This document shows positions 17,629-25,441 of a DNA stretch of 64,000 nucleotides, in pieces (the first letter of the stretch is position 1; each line of letters opens with the position of its first letter). Location of the stretch: NCBI GenBank assembly GCA_902561795.1, contig CACERG010000001.1, positions 140,066 to 204,065 of the forward strand, in the 5' to 3' direction. The translations under genes and the position numbers were made by a program. Source of the stretch: an uncultured Bacteroidota bacterium. Its GTDB lineage: Bacteria; Bacteroidota; Bacteroidia; Flavobacteriales; Flavobacteriaceae. Under the pieces are notes generated by a model. It worked only from the letters and a program-made list of their open reading frames with translations. It did not search any database and was not told the origin of the DNA.

Positions 17629-19590
17629 ATGAAATTTTTTTATAATCTTGATGATATTCAGAAATCTTTTTTAATAACTACACTTTTTATAGTAGGTATT
17701 TCATCTACTGATACCGGTACCATAAATATTGGATCTTTATCATTTATAATTATATCATTTCTTCTTCTTTTATTTTATTTTTCCTGTTACATATTGATAA
17801 ATATGATTTCATATTCAGCAATTCAAATAAGCTCTGTAATTGTACTGTTTTGTCTTAAAGTAACAATTTACTCTTCAATTCCAGTCCCTATTTATCTTCT
17901 TTTTTTATTATTAATTTTTCTTTTAACAATTAATATTTTAAGAAATCAATTTCGCTGGATCATATTTTCAACTCTTTCAATATTAATGACTTCATATTAT
18001 TTTTTCAATGAAGAAAATATTTGGATTAGTGATAGTTTAGATTTATTTGAATATAAAAAAGGAGGTACCGATTCAAACTACTTTACCTACTCGACAGGAG
18101 AAGATAAACACAGAGATGAGTATAAAAATCCAGATTTTTTATCTTATAGCATAGACGCATCAAAGATAATGGAAGATGATTGGAACCAATCAAAGATTAA
18201 TTGGAGAGAGGTTTTCTGGGGATTCAATAAAAAAAATATTCCTTTGAACGGTAGATTGTGGATTCCAGATGGAAATGAAAAATATCCAATTATATCAATA
18301 ATTCATGGGAACCATTCAATGCAAGAATTCTCTGATAACGGTTATAATTATCTAGGAGAATTTTTATCATCTCATGGATACATATTTAATTCTGTTGATC
18401 AAAACTTTTTAAATGGTTCTTGGGAAGGAGATTTTAAAGGAAAAGAGATGACTACAAGATCCTGGCATTTTTTAGAAAATTTATCTTATCTAAAGGATTT
18501 GAGTAGTGATTCTCTTTCACCACTATTTAATAAAGTAGATTTTAATAAAGTTATATTCATTGGTCACTCAAGAGGTGGCGAAGCAGTTAATCTTGCAGCT
18601 AAATTTAATGATCTAAGCACTTACCCTGATAATGGAAACGTAAAATTTAATTATAATTTTAATATAATAGGTGTTGTTACTTTAGCACCAACTGACTATA
18701 GATATAATAGGAATTATAAATTAAAAAACATAAACTACTTAAGTTTACAAGGCAGTATGGATTCTGATGAGGAAAGTTTCTTTGGAATGAGACAATCAAA
18801 CAGGATTACTAATTCAATTGATTCCCTAGTAAATACCAATATCCTTATTGAAGGTGCAAATCATTCACAATTCAATACTTCATGGGGAAAAAGTGACTTA
18901 GGGTTTCCAAGCAAATATTTAATTAATTACAGAAACATTATTCCTGACTGGTTACAGAGAAAAATTTTAATCTACTACCTAACAAATTTTGTTAATTATG
19001 TATCAGGAAAAGATTTAAATGCAATTAAAAAATTAAACAAATCTGTTGAATATAATATATCAACTAATGATGAGCTTAAAATATTATCACAATATCAAAA
19101 AATCTCAAAAAATATCAAAAATGACTTTGAGGGAAATGACCTAGGAAATAATAAAAACACTATTGTTTTTTTTGAAAATATAGATAAGCCTAAACTAGAA
19201 AAACTTGAATTCAGGGGAGGTAAAAGCCAACAGAATACTGCACTAAAAATAAAATCAAAAAAAAATTCAAGAATTATATTTAAACTAAAAAATGATTCTT
19301 TTTTGGATAATCTCACACTTGATGTTTACAACGAAGTAGACTCATCTTACTTGGATATTAACTTTTTAATTGATAACCAAATAGTTGATTCAACAGAATT
19401 AAAATTAATTAATAATAAGATTTCATTGGAGAATTATAAATACAATTACCTCACTAGAAAAAAATTTAATAAGATTAACGACATAATGCTTACAACATAT
19501 GAGGTTAAAAAATCAAATAGAAATATCAATTCTATATCAATTTCATTCAAAAAAAAAGGAAATTACTACTTTGATAATATCGCTTTCTAA
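17629..19590 (+). CDS. Membrane-anchored alpha/beta-hydrolase
   Basis: The 653-residue protein has three parts. The N-terminal 120 residues contain about five TM helices. An extracytoplasmic alpha/beta-hydrolase domain follows (about 195-460), with an oxyanion-type segment 'SIIHGNHS', the nucleophile elbow 'GHSRGG' (Ser near residue 313), a candidate acid in 'GSMDSDEESF' and histidine in 'EGANHSQF'. A beta-rich C-terminal region (about 500-653, 'LTLDVYNEVDSSYLDI') looks like a jelly-roll module. The substrate is unknown; lipid, ester or peptide hydrolysis are all possible. A strong promoter precedes it. The composition is very AT-rich, and the gene may be part of the accessory segment. Confidence 0.75.
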   Translation: MKFFYNLDDIQKSFLITTLFIVGISSTDTGTINIGSLSFIIISFLLLLFYFSCYILINMISYSAIQISSVIVLFCLKVTIYSSIPVPIYLLFLLLIFLLTINILRNQFRWIIFSTLSILMTSYYFFNEENIWISDSLDLFEYKKGGTDSNYFTYSTGEDKHRDEYKNPDFLSYSIDASKIMEDDWNQSKINWREVFWGFNKKNIPLNGRLWIPDGNEKYPIISIIHGNHSMQEFSDNGYNYLGEFLSSHGYIFNSVDQNFLNGSWEGDFKGKEMTTRSWHFLENLSYLKDLSSDSLSPLFNKVDFNKVIFIGHSRGGEAVNLAAKFNDLSTYPDNGNVKFNYNFNIIGVVTLAPTDYRYNRNYKLKNINYLSLQGSMDSDEESFFGMRQSNRITNSIDSLVNTNILIEGANHSQFNTSWGKSDLGFPSKYLINYRNIIPDWLQRKILIYYLTNFVNYVSGKDLNAIKKLNKSVEYNISTNDELKILSQYQKISKNIKNDFEGNDLGNNKNTIVFFENIDKPKLEKLEFRGGKSQQNTALKIKSKKNSRIIFKLKNDSFLDNLTLDVYNEVDSSYLDINFLIDNQIVDSTELKLINNKISLENYKYNYLTRKKFNKINDIMLTTYEVKKSNRNINSISISFKKKGNYYFDNIAF

Positions 19591-19604
19591 AGTGTAACTG
19601 ATAT

Positions 19605-20339
19605 TTAATTTATTATTAGACTTAGTGATTTAACAAGTTCTTGGTTTTTTATCTTTATTTCATTCAAAAGTTTTTTAAATGAATTAGTTTTGAGCTTACG
19701 TTCATAGAGTAATTGTTGAAACGCCACTTTTGCTAATTGCTCTTCAAGAATTATAGGATTCAGTGGCACTTCTAATTTTTTATTTGAGGAATCTTGATTA
19801 TAAAGTGATCTAAGGTTATGCATTCCAACATTGCTTAGATAAGGTCTGATTTTATTATGAACAATGTCAACGTATTCTATAAAGATATCAGTTACCTGAT
19901 CTTCCTTTAAAAAATAGTCTTGGATTAGCTCCCTAATAAAATCATCTTCAAGTGTACTTACAGATTCAGAATGATTTCTCTGAGAAATCGGACGAAAGTC
20001 TGAAGAAAATCTAATAAGGCCAATTGAATCATAGTTTATTTTTTTCTTCTCATCAAATATTTTTGAAATCAAATCATCTATGAGATTCATTTGATTAGAT
20101 ACTTGCTCTGAAGATTTATTAATGTGAATAAAATCTAATCTTAGATCTTCAATTATGTTCTTAACTAATAGTGCTTGTTCTAAATCATTCTTTCTGCTTT
20201 CATTCCAATTATTAATGCTTAGAGCAATTAGAATTCCAATAACAACCAACACTATTTCTCCAACAGCATATTTAAGATAATCTCCTATTTTATTATCCCT
20301 GAGCAAGTTTTGACGAATTTTTCTAAAGAATTTTATCAT
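19605..20339 (-). CDS. DUF6090 family membrane protein
   Basis: The 244-residue protein has the conserved N-terminus of DUF6090: a basic start (MIKFFRKIRQNLL), then 'YAVGEIVLVVIGILIALSI', a single TM helix, and 'NNWNESRK'. The rest is a predicted periplasmic helical domain with alternating charged heptads. The family is abundant in Flavobacteria, often in multiple copies, with no assigned function. It is convergent with the alpha/beta hydrolase. Confidence 0.85.
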   Translation of the reverse strand: MIKFFRKIRQNLLRDNKIGDYLKYAVGEIVLVVIGILIALSINNWNESRKNDLEQALLVKNIIEDLRLDFIHINKSSEQVSNQMNLIDDLISKIFDEKKKINYDSIGLIRFSSDFRPISQRNHSESVSTLEDDFIRELIQDYFLKEDQVTDIFIEYVDIVHNKIRPYLSNVGMHNLRSLYNQDSSNKKLEVPLNPIILEEQLAKVAFQQLLYERKLKTNSFKKLLNEIKIKNQELVKSLSLIIN

Positions 20340-20380
20340 TATCTATCCGAAGAACATCTAAAATAAATAAAAATTCCGTA

Positions 20381-20564
20381 TTTAGATATGGTCAGATATG
20401 TATATGGGATGGGTAAAAAGACATCTTAAAGATGAGAATGTAAAAGGAATAATAATTGCAGGGAGGTATGACAAGAAACTTGACTACGCATTAGAATATG
20501 CTCCTAATGATACAGAGTTTTTTACTATAATGTGTCTTTTACTCTTAATGAGTTTAAAAAATAA
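20381..20564 (+). pseudogene. Decayed C-terminal fragment of a NucS-like (DUF91) nuclease
   Basis: One frame gives 'YMGWVKRHL', 'VKGIIIAGRYDKKLDYAL' and 'APNDTEFF', the end of the PD-(D/E)xK NucS/DUF91 nuclease domain as I recall it. The expected preceding 'GQ(I)RYMGWV' appears as GQI in another frame directly upstream (20390-20398). The expected tail 'YNVSFTLNEFKK' then stop appears in the +1 frame after a six-T run (20518-20523), ending at a TAA at 20562-20564. Two single-base frameshifts and the missing N-terminal part mark it as a pseudogene. It is probably a remnant of an earlier mobile or defence gene at this tRNA-linked site. Confidence 0.6.
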
Positions 20565-20761
20565 AATGCAAGTTTTATTTTGACTTGTCTACTCTGAGAA
20601 CCATTCTTAGTTTTAGGATTTTTTTTTCTTTCTATGTGATATCTTTCGTAATAGTTTTTATAATCCATTCTTAATTTATCTTCGGTTTGTATTTCTTTAA
20701 ACTGTCCGATTATAAATAATAGTGTTATTAAAAATCCTATTAAAAATATAGCTACACTCAT
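20525..20761 (-). CDS. Hypothetical small membrane-anchored protein
   Basis: From the ATG at 20761 the product has 78 residues: one N-terminal TM helix (about 2-20, 'SVAIFLIGFLITLLFIIGQF') and a polar, lysine- and tyrosine-rich tail (KNYYERYHIERKKNPK). Its 3' end overlaps the nuclease pseudogene on the other strand, so the annotated C-terminus may be an accident of that decay. No family recognised. Confidence 0.35.
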   Translation of the reverse strand: MSVAIFLIGFLITLLFIIGQFKEIQTEDKLRMDYKNYYERYHIERKKNPKTKNGSQSRQVKIKLAFYFLNSLRVKDTL

Positions 20762-20765
20762 AAAT

Positions 20766-20840
20766 TTATTTCTTTTTAAGAAGTAAATAACCACCACCAC
20801 CAAGACAACAAATTAAAGCTATTAATAAACCTATATCCAT
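20766..20840 (-). CDS. Possible 24-residue hydrophobic peptide
   Basis: ATG to TAA encodes 'MDIGLLIALICCLGGGGYLL' plus LKKK, a possible TM peptide with a basic end, 4 bases upstream of the previous gene on the same strand. Small size makes chance likely. It is listed because it has an ATG, a sensible membrane profile and tight spacing to the next start. Confidence 0.22.
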   Translation of the reverse strand: MDIGLLIALICCLGGGGYLLLKKK

Positions 20841-20858
20841 AACAACTAAAATATAAAA

Positions 20859-21086
20859 ATGATGGGAAGAAAAGCAGGAGTACCAAATAAAGTTACCACA
20901 GAGGTAAAAGAAAAACTTGAGGAGTTAATTGATGGAATTGTAAATTCAATAGACATTAAAGAATTCACTACAAACCAAAAAATTAAAATGCTTCAAATAT
21001 CATTGCAATATACTTTACCAAGAATGCAAGCATCAGTTGTAAGCAATGAAACAGAAGATTTACCTCTTTTTATTGAAGACATTTAA
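20859..21086 (+). CDS. Small phage/mobile-element-type hypothetical protein
   Basis: The 75-residue protein starts MMGRKAGVPNKVTTEVKEKL. The 'GRKAGxPNKxT' start followed by a helical domain ending 'LQYTLPRMQAS' resembles, from memory, small proteins in Bacteroidetes prophages and integrative elements (some near terminases); function is not known. It stands alone between a nuclease pseudogene and the tRNA. A perfect 11-bp tandem repeat begins within its stop codon region. This is consistent with mobile-element leftovers on the left side of the tRNA. Confidence 0.5.
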   Translation: MMGRKAGVPNKVTTEVKEKLEELIDGIVNSIDIKEFTTNQKIKMLQISLQYTLPRMQASVVSNETEDLPLFIEDI

Positions 21087-21108
21087 ATGAGTGCCAAATG
21101 AGTGCCAA
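21087..21108. repeat. Tandem 11-bp repeat left of the tRNA
   Basis: ATGAGTGCCAA occurs twice head to tail (21087-21097 and 21098-21108). The related motif TGAGTTCCAA occurs twice just right of the tRNA and once near the far end of the island. They could be recombinase arm-type sites. Confidence 0.6.
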
Positions 21109-21162
21109 AAATGAGACAAAAGTTTTATTTTTACATCTGTTAAACTAATTGTTTTTCAGTAA

Positions 21163-21239
21163 GGTCCTATAGCTCAGTTGGTTAGAGTAGCTGACTCATA
21201 ATCAGTTGGTCCCTGGTTCGAGCCCAGGTGGGACCACCA
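21163..21239 (+). tRNA. tRNA with CAT anticodon (Ile2 or elongator Met), encoded CCA
   Basis: Acceptor GGTCCTA (21163-21169) pairs with TGGGACC (21229-21235), then A and an encoded CCA. The anticodon stem-loop CTGACTCATAATCAG carries CAT. The T arm is CCTGGTTCGAGCCCAGG. The GACTCATAATC loop context resembles E. coli ileX, where C34 is modified to lysidine to read AUA, so tRNA-Ile2 is favoured. An elongator Met tRNA is not excluded by eye. The 3' end serves as the left attachment site of the island. Confidence 0.92.
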
Positions 21240-21244
21240 ACAAA
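21214..21244 (+). repeat. Left attachment-site repeat (attL) at the tRNA 3' end
   Basis: These 31 bases (T arm through CCA plus ACAAA) recur at 28343-28373 with two differences, both in the T loop (G/A and C/T). Direct duplication of a tRNA 3' end is the classic footprint of site-specific integration. Confidence 0.8.
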
Positions 21245-21305
21245 AGAAGGTAAGTAGTTCAAAATGAGTTATTTACCTTTCTTTTTTGTCACAAAAAGTG
21301 GGGGG

Positions 21306-21328
21306 TGAGTTCCAATATGAGTTCCAAT
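21306..21328. repeat. Tandem TGAGTTCCAAT repeat at the left end of the island
   Basis: TGAGTTCCAAT at 21306-21316 and again at 21318-21328, with a 12-bp period. Upstream, AAGGTAA (21247-21253) and TTACCTT (21273-21279) form an inverted repeat just after the tRNA. This compact set of repeats next to an att site looks like recombinase binding sites. Confidence 0.55.
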
Positions 21329-21343
21329 TACACCAAAAAATTC

Positions 21344-21986
21344 CTATCTCTGATTTTCATCCCATTCTTTTTTATGTTTTCTAACACTAAAAGTCTCTCC
21401 TGCTTTATACCAATTTAAAACTTTGTAAGTTTCCTGAATTACACCATCATAAACGGCAAAGACATATTTAACTTGTTTTCTTCTTTTTTCACTAATGACC
21501 CATATACCCCGAGTATATTCATAAAGGTCTCTTGGACTCATATTATATCTGAATGTTTGGGATAATTTGATTAATAAAACTTTTTCTTTAATGTTAACCT
21601 TTTTACTACTATATCTGGATATAGTTTGATTGAGATCCATTCTTCCAAAATCGGAACTTTCATATCCCCCAATTTGATTTGATAAGTTTTTTTTGTCAAT
21701 TAAATCAATAATTGAAGCTTCTATCTTTTTTACTGTTTTTTCGTCTTCTATACCATGAACTAAGATTTCTATGAACTAAGATTTCTATCTTTGGATTTAA
21801 TCCTTTTTTAAGAATATCATTTATTCTTTTTGAACGATTACTTTCATCTAAATTTTTAAAATGTGAGAAAACTCTATTCCCCTGTCCTTTACCAACATAA
21901 AAAATTGAATTATCAAAAGGGTCTATTAATAAATAAATGTAATACTTTAAATTCCTTACTACTTCTTTAGGAAAACTATTAATCAT
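21344..21986 (-). pseudogene. LEM-3-like GIY-YIG nuclease, frameshifted by a 16-bp tandem duplication
   Basis: The start (21986) encodes 'YYIYLLIDPFDNSIFYVGKG', the GIY-YIG core as found in LEM-3-like nucleases, then 'NRVFSHF'. At 21755-21786 a perfect 16-bp tandem duplication throws the frame off and a stop follows at 21705. Removing one copy restores a single 208-codon frame: 'KIEILVHGIEDEKTVKKIEA' (with the catalytic-type Glu), then 'LSNQIGGYESSDFGRMDL', and on through a C-terminal domain ending at 21344 with 'YEYTRGIWVISEKRRKQVKY'. No other lesion is seen in the restored frame. It overlaps the OGG-fold gene upstream by 8 bases. It is either a very recent knock-out or a reversible (phase-variable) switch. 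Confidence 0.8.
21755..21786. repeat. Perfect 16-bp tandem duplication inside the GIY-YIG gene
   Basis: The unit ATGAACTAAGATTTCT is present exactly twice (21755-21770 and 21771-21786). Sixteen is not a multiple of three, so the second copy alone breaks the nuclease reading frame. Both copies are identical, so the event is recent or the locus is unstable. Confidence 0.95.
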
Positions 21987-22656
21987 ATTTCCAGTTTTTT
22001 ATCACGTAATTTCTCCATAACCCTTTTTTTCTTCCTCCATTACTAAACAAATTTTCCTCTAGATCCAATGGTTGAATTTTAATAATTTTTGAGAGGTTTT
22101 CAACAATTTTACAAAATTTAGAATATTCCTCAACGTGATTTTTATCTGTTACTAAACCTTGTGAATTTAACCAAATAATTTTTTCTTGTGTGATTAAATT
22201 AATTGATTTAGATGTCCATTGATCCATAATGAATCCGTTTAATGATGGATTTAAAAAACAAATTAACTTTGTAAAATATGCTATCCCCATTCCTTTCAGT
22301 TTCCCCTTTTTTCTTAAAAAGGAAAATTGATTAAAAGATTCTTCTCTTGAATTTATAGATTTATTTCTAATACTCTTTACGACTGATAACCAACTTTTAT
22401 CTTCTAGTAACATTTTCCCAAAGTTTCTGTTCATCCCTCCCCAAGCAAAAATTATCAAGGAACATGTCAAATCATCGTAATTATCAAAAAACCCCTCTTT
22501 GAGTAATAAACCCCTATGATATCTGTGATTTAAGTCTTCCGATAATTCGAATTTTATAATATCCTTAGACCACTTCAAAGTATTTGTACCTTTCCATCTA
22601 GAGAACTTCCCTAATGATTTTATAAATTCATTTAAATGGTTTTCGTTATAATTCAA
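21979..22656 (-). CDS. 8-oxoguanine-glycosylase-fold (OGG-like) protein
   Basis: The 225-residue protein contains 'GMGIAYFTKLICFL' followed by 'GFIMDQWTSKSINLI', which from memory is the core of bacterial proteins annotated as 8-oxoguanine DNA glycosylase OGG-fold. In that reading the first part is the hairpin-like segment and the Asp in 'IMDQW' could be catalytic. The canonical HhH Lys of OGG1 is not obvious, so activity is uncertain. The start is a TTG at 22656, with no in-frame ATG upstream. The stop overlaps the GIY-YIG start by 8 bases, and the start is only 7 bases from the divergent glycosylase gene. Confidence 0.6.
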   Translation of the reverse strand: MNYNENHLNEFIKSLGKFSRWKGTNTLKWSKDIIKFELSEDLNHRYHRGLLLKEGFFDNYDDLTCSLIIFAWGGMNRNFGKMLLEDKSWLSVVKSIRNKSINSREESFNQFSFLRKKGKLKGMGIAYFTKLICFLNPSLNGFIMDQWTSKSINLITQEKIIWLNSQGLVTDKNHVEEYSKFCKIVENLSKIIKIQPLDLEENLFSNGGRKKGLWRNYVIKNWKYD

Positions 22657-22663
22657 GTTTATT

Positions 22664-23278
22664 ATGAATAAAAATTTTATCGAAGGAGTTAACTATTTAA
22701 AAAAAAATGATTTAACTCTTAAAAAGATTATAAATAAAACAGATCAAATTAAATTTGAAATTAAACAAAACAAATTTGAATGTTTATCCAGAATAATTAT
22801 TTCACAACAATTATCAAACAAAGCTTCAAATACAATTATTAAAAGAGTTGAAAATAAAATTGAAGAATTTTATCCTGAAAAATTTATTTCAATTAAAAAA
22901 GATGATATAAGAAAATGTGGTGTTTCAAATTCAAAGTATAATTGTATAAAATTTATTTCAAATGAAATCATATATAATGGTCTAGATTTAGATTCCTTGA
23001 ACTCAAGATCCGAGGATTTTATATTTAATAAACTTAGTTCTCTTAAAGGAGTTGGACCATGGTCTATTAACATGTTTTTAATTTTTGGATTAGGAAAATT
23101 AAATGTCTTTCCAATAAATGATGTAGGAATACAAAATTCCATAATGAAGTTTTATTCAATAAATGAAAAACCATCTTCTGAAAAAATGACAGAATTAAAA
23201 AACAAATGGGACCCATTTTGTACAATAGCTTGTTTGTATCTTTGGGACTCTTATGATAAAAATTTAAATATTGATTAG
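22664..23278 (+). CDS. HhH-GPD DNA glycosylase (AlkA / 3-methyladenine glycosylase 2 type)
   Basis: A 204-residue base-excision enzyme. The hairpin-helix-hairpin is 'LSSLKGVGPWSINMFLIFGL' (about residues 125-145), followed by 'NVFPINDVGIQ' with the catalytic aspartate, as in AlkA-type enzymes. 'RIIISQQLSNKASNTI' near residue 45 is the usual first-helix signature. No iron-sulfur cysteines follow, unlike EndoIII or MutY. It starts a run with an unknown gene and a cytosine-5 methyltransferase, overlapping the next gene by 8 bases. Given that context it may repair damage linked to 5-methylcytosine or alkylated bases; that is inference. Confidence 0.82.
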   Translation: MNKNFIEGVNYLKKNDLTLKKIINKTDQIKFEIKQNKFECLSRIIISQQLSNKASNTIIKRVENKIEEFYPEKFISIKKDDIRKCGVSNSKYNCIKFISNEIIYNGLDLDSLNSRSEDFIFNKLSSLKGVGPWSINMFLIFGLGKLNVFPINDVGIQNSIMKFYSINEKPSSEKMTELKNKWDPFCTIACLYLWDSYDKNLNID

Positions 23279-23720
23279 TAAAAAGTTTAATCGTGTAAAT
23301 TTTAATCTTTCTGATAGAGATAGAATTGTCAATGCAGTAATAAAGAAACTTAATCTTAAAAACAAATTTGAATTAAATGACCGAATGGAAGGTGTGATGT
23401 TTTTAGACAAACATATAAGGAGGGTTTTTAGTTCAATTGTTGTAGAAAAGGAATATAATATATGTTTAACCTCAAAAGAAAAACCATTAAGATGTTCAGA
23501 TGAGTTTATTCATAATAATTTAAAACATAAAATAGTTTCACCAAACTCAAACGGATCAATTATCATCAATTGGAATGATTTTGAAGTTTTAATTATTGTA
23601 GTAATTGATGATGTATATAAGTCTGGATTTATAAGAAAAATATTAACAAAGGACTTAATCATAAATAAAATCAATCATAAAAGAGGAAAAAAAATGACTT
23701 TAAGTATTGATAGTTTATGA
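23271..23720 (+). CDS. Hypothetical protein of the methyltransferase operon
   Basis: I do not recognise this 149-residue protein. It starts at a TTG overlapping the glycosylase stop by 8 bases and ends overlapping the methyltransferase start by 4 bases (ATGA), so it is tightly coupled to both. No ATG lies before codon 40. The sequence is mixed alpha/beta with basic ends ('RKILTKDLIINKINHKRGKK'), a hydrophobic strand 'FEVLIIVVIDDVYKSGF' and no signal or TM helix. It could be a DNA-binding accessory or repair protein. Confidence 0.6.
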   Translation: MISKKFNRVNFNLSDRDRIVNAVIKKLNLKNKFELNDRMEGVMFLDKHIRRVFSSIVVEKEYNICLTSKEKPLRCSDEFIHNNLKHKIVSPNSNGSIIINWNDFEVLIIVVIDDVYKSGFIRKILTKDLIINKINHKRGKKMTLSIDSL

Positions 23721-24703
23721 GTAAAAAATATTCTGTTGGGAGTCTATATGCGGGAGTAGGTGGTATTTGTCTTGGATTTATCAATAGTGGATTTAAAATT
23801 GGTTGGGCAAACGAATACGATAAGAATGCTTGTATAACATATAGAGAAAATTTTAATCACCCTCTTTTTGAAGGGGATGTTATGAAATTGGACATCAAAA
23901 ACCTTAAAAAGGTTGATGTATTGGCTGGAGGATTTCCTTGTCAACCATTCTCAGTTGCTGGATATAGAAAAGGGTTTGATGATAATCGGGGAAATCATTT
24001 CTTTAGAATGTTAGAATTTACAGATGAAATGAGACCTAAAGTCTTATTTTTTGAAAATGTAAAAAATCTTGTAGGTCATGATAAGGGAAATACTTTCAAG
24101 GTTATTAAGAAAGAAATTCTTTCTAGAAATTATTCTTTTCACTCTAAAGTTTTGAACACAAAAGATTATGGAAATATTCCTCATAATAGAGAAAGAATTT
24201 TCATAATAGCTTTTGATTACGATTTATATCCAGATGTTGATTCTAGATTCAGATTTCCAGAAAAAGAAGAGTTAAACAGATCTATTTTAGATATTGTTGA
24301 AGAAAAAAAAGTAGATGATAAATTTTATTATGGGGAAGAAAAATATATGTATCCCATGTTAAAACAATCAATGAAGAAAGATGATACTGTTTATCAATTT
24401 AGAAGACAATATGTTAGAGAAAACAAATCAAATGTTTGTCCTACTTTAACAGCAAACATGGGGACTGGAGGACACAATGTTCCATTAGTTAAAACTAAAT
24501 TTGGATTCAGAAAATTAACTCCTAGAGAGTGTTTTAGGTTTCAGGGTTTTCCAGATAATTATAAATTTCCTAAGATAACTAACTCACAACTATATAAACA
24601 ATCTGGGAATTCAGTGAGTGTTCCAGTAATTCAAAGGATCTCCAAAAATATTTTAAATGTTCTTAATGGAGGAAGTTGTAAAAGTGAATTTGAATTATTT
24701 TAA
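23717..24703 (+). CDS. DNA (cytosine-5) methyltransferase, type II
   Basis: The 328-residue enzyme shows the ordered C5-methyltransferase motifs: I 'YAGVGGICLGF' (SAM binding), IV 'GGFPCQPFSVAG' with the catalytic Cys near residue 75, VI 'FFENVKNL', VIII 'DYGNIPHNRERIFI', and IX/X 'RKLTPRECFRFQGFP' and 'QSGNSVSVPVI'. The variable target-recognition region between VIII and IX is short and includes 'NVCPTLTANMGTGGHNVP'. The target sequence cannot be read from this. The gene is coupled upstream and converges with a candidate endonuclease, overlapping it tail to tail by 9 bases, the usual compact restriction-modification layout. Confidence 0.95.
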   Translation: MSKKYSVGSLYAGVGGICLGFINSGFKIGWANEYDKNACITYRENFNHPLFEGDVMKLDIKNLKKVDVLAGGFPCQPFSVAGYRKGFDDNRGNHFFRMLEFTDEMRPKVLFFENVKNLVGHDKGNTFKVIKKEILSRNYSFHSKVLNTKDYGNIPHNRERIFIIAFDYDLYPDVDSRFRFPEKEELNRSILDIVEEKKVDDKFYYGEEKYMYPMLKQSMKKDDTVYQFRRQYVRENKSNVCPTLTANMGTGGHNVPLVKTKFGFRKLTPRECFRFQGFPDNYKFPKITNSQLYKQSGNSVSVPVIQRISKNILNVLNGGSCKSEFELF

Positions 24704-25441
24704 TTTTTTTAATAATAAATCCATCTTTTTGAGATTTCCTGACTGAATATAATAATTTTCAGCATCCATATTTATTTTGTTATTTAACAATGAATTCTTA
24801 GGAATTACATAACCATTTTTAATTATATGTTTAAGAGTTATTGTTGTAAAAAAACCTGGAATGTCATAATAAAATGTTGAAGATTCTATTTTTTGTCTGA
24901 TATCCTTAATAATATTGTTTTCATTTTTATTTGGATTTTGTTTATGAAAAAAAGATTTGACGTCATCTTTTATCCTAACTAATACAAAATAATCATAAGT
25001 AGAATATTCAGTGTTTATATTAGGGATGTACTCTCCTTCATCATTCCAATCTTTTGTTTCCAATAAAACTAAGTTTGAAAAAAAAGCACATGATTTAATA
25101 TTTATCTTTTTTGTTTTATATATTAAATCGATTGTATCCCATATTCCTTTACCGTGAACAGATGTGTCTGGAGTTGATTCAATCATAAAACCATTTTTTT
25201 TAAAAAAATCTATCAAACAATATTCTGATAATTTTCCCTGAAAAGTATTCGAAAAAATCTCAACTTGATTTCTAATTATTGACCCTCCTGACCTATGATC
25301 CCTATGGAATCCTTCTCCAAAAGACATTTTTAATGAAAAATTCAAAGAATTTAATATTGATTTTTTATCAATTTGGTTTTTTGAAAAAGGGACTTTGTTA
25401 GTTATAAAATAACTATTCCCCTTTTTAATAAGTTTAGTCAT
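24695..25441 (-). CDS. Putative type II restriction endonuclease (PD-(D/E)xK-like)
   Basis: The 248-residue protein has no family I can name. It has a plausible nuclease pattern: Glu in 'GKLSEYCLIDFF', then 'GIWDTIDLIYKTKKINIKS' with Asp, a hydrophobic strand and Lys (about residues 115-130), then 'LVLLETKDWND'. Position is the strongest argument: it converges on the methyltransferase with a 9-base overlap. It also overlaps the upstream gene by 8 bases. Composition is AT-rich like the rest of the island. Alternatives are a subunit of a two-gene endonuclease or an unrelated accessory protein. Confidence 0.5.
   Translation of the reverse strand: MTKLIKKGNSYFITNKVPFSKNQIDKKSILNSLNFSLKMSFGEGFHRDHRSGGSIIRNQVEIFSNTFQGKLSEYCLIDFFKKNGFMIESTPDTSVHGKGIWDTIDLIYKTKKINIKSCAFFSNLVLLETKDWNDEGEYIPNINTEYSTYDYFVLVRIKDDVKSFFHKQNPNKNENNIIKDIRQKIESSTFYYDIPGFFTTITLKHIIKNGYVIPKNSLLNNKINMDAENYYIQSGNLKKMDLLLKKLK

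Noticed and set aside
20398..20583. Intact 61-residue plus-strand gene
   Set aside because: It is the middle frame of a frameshifted NucS-like remnant; its C-terminus after the T run is out of frame with the real tail.
21344..21640. Independent 98-residue gene
   Set aside because: Its Met is an internal residue of the restored GIY-YIG protein, and there is no separate promoter or start context.
21705..21986. Complete small GIY-YIG protein of 93 residues
   Set aside because: The last 20 or so residues arise from the 16-bp duplication. Removing it joins the frame to the downstream 98-residue frame, so neither frame is a whole gene.
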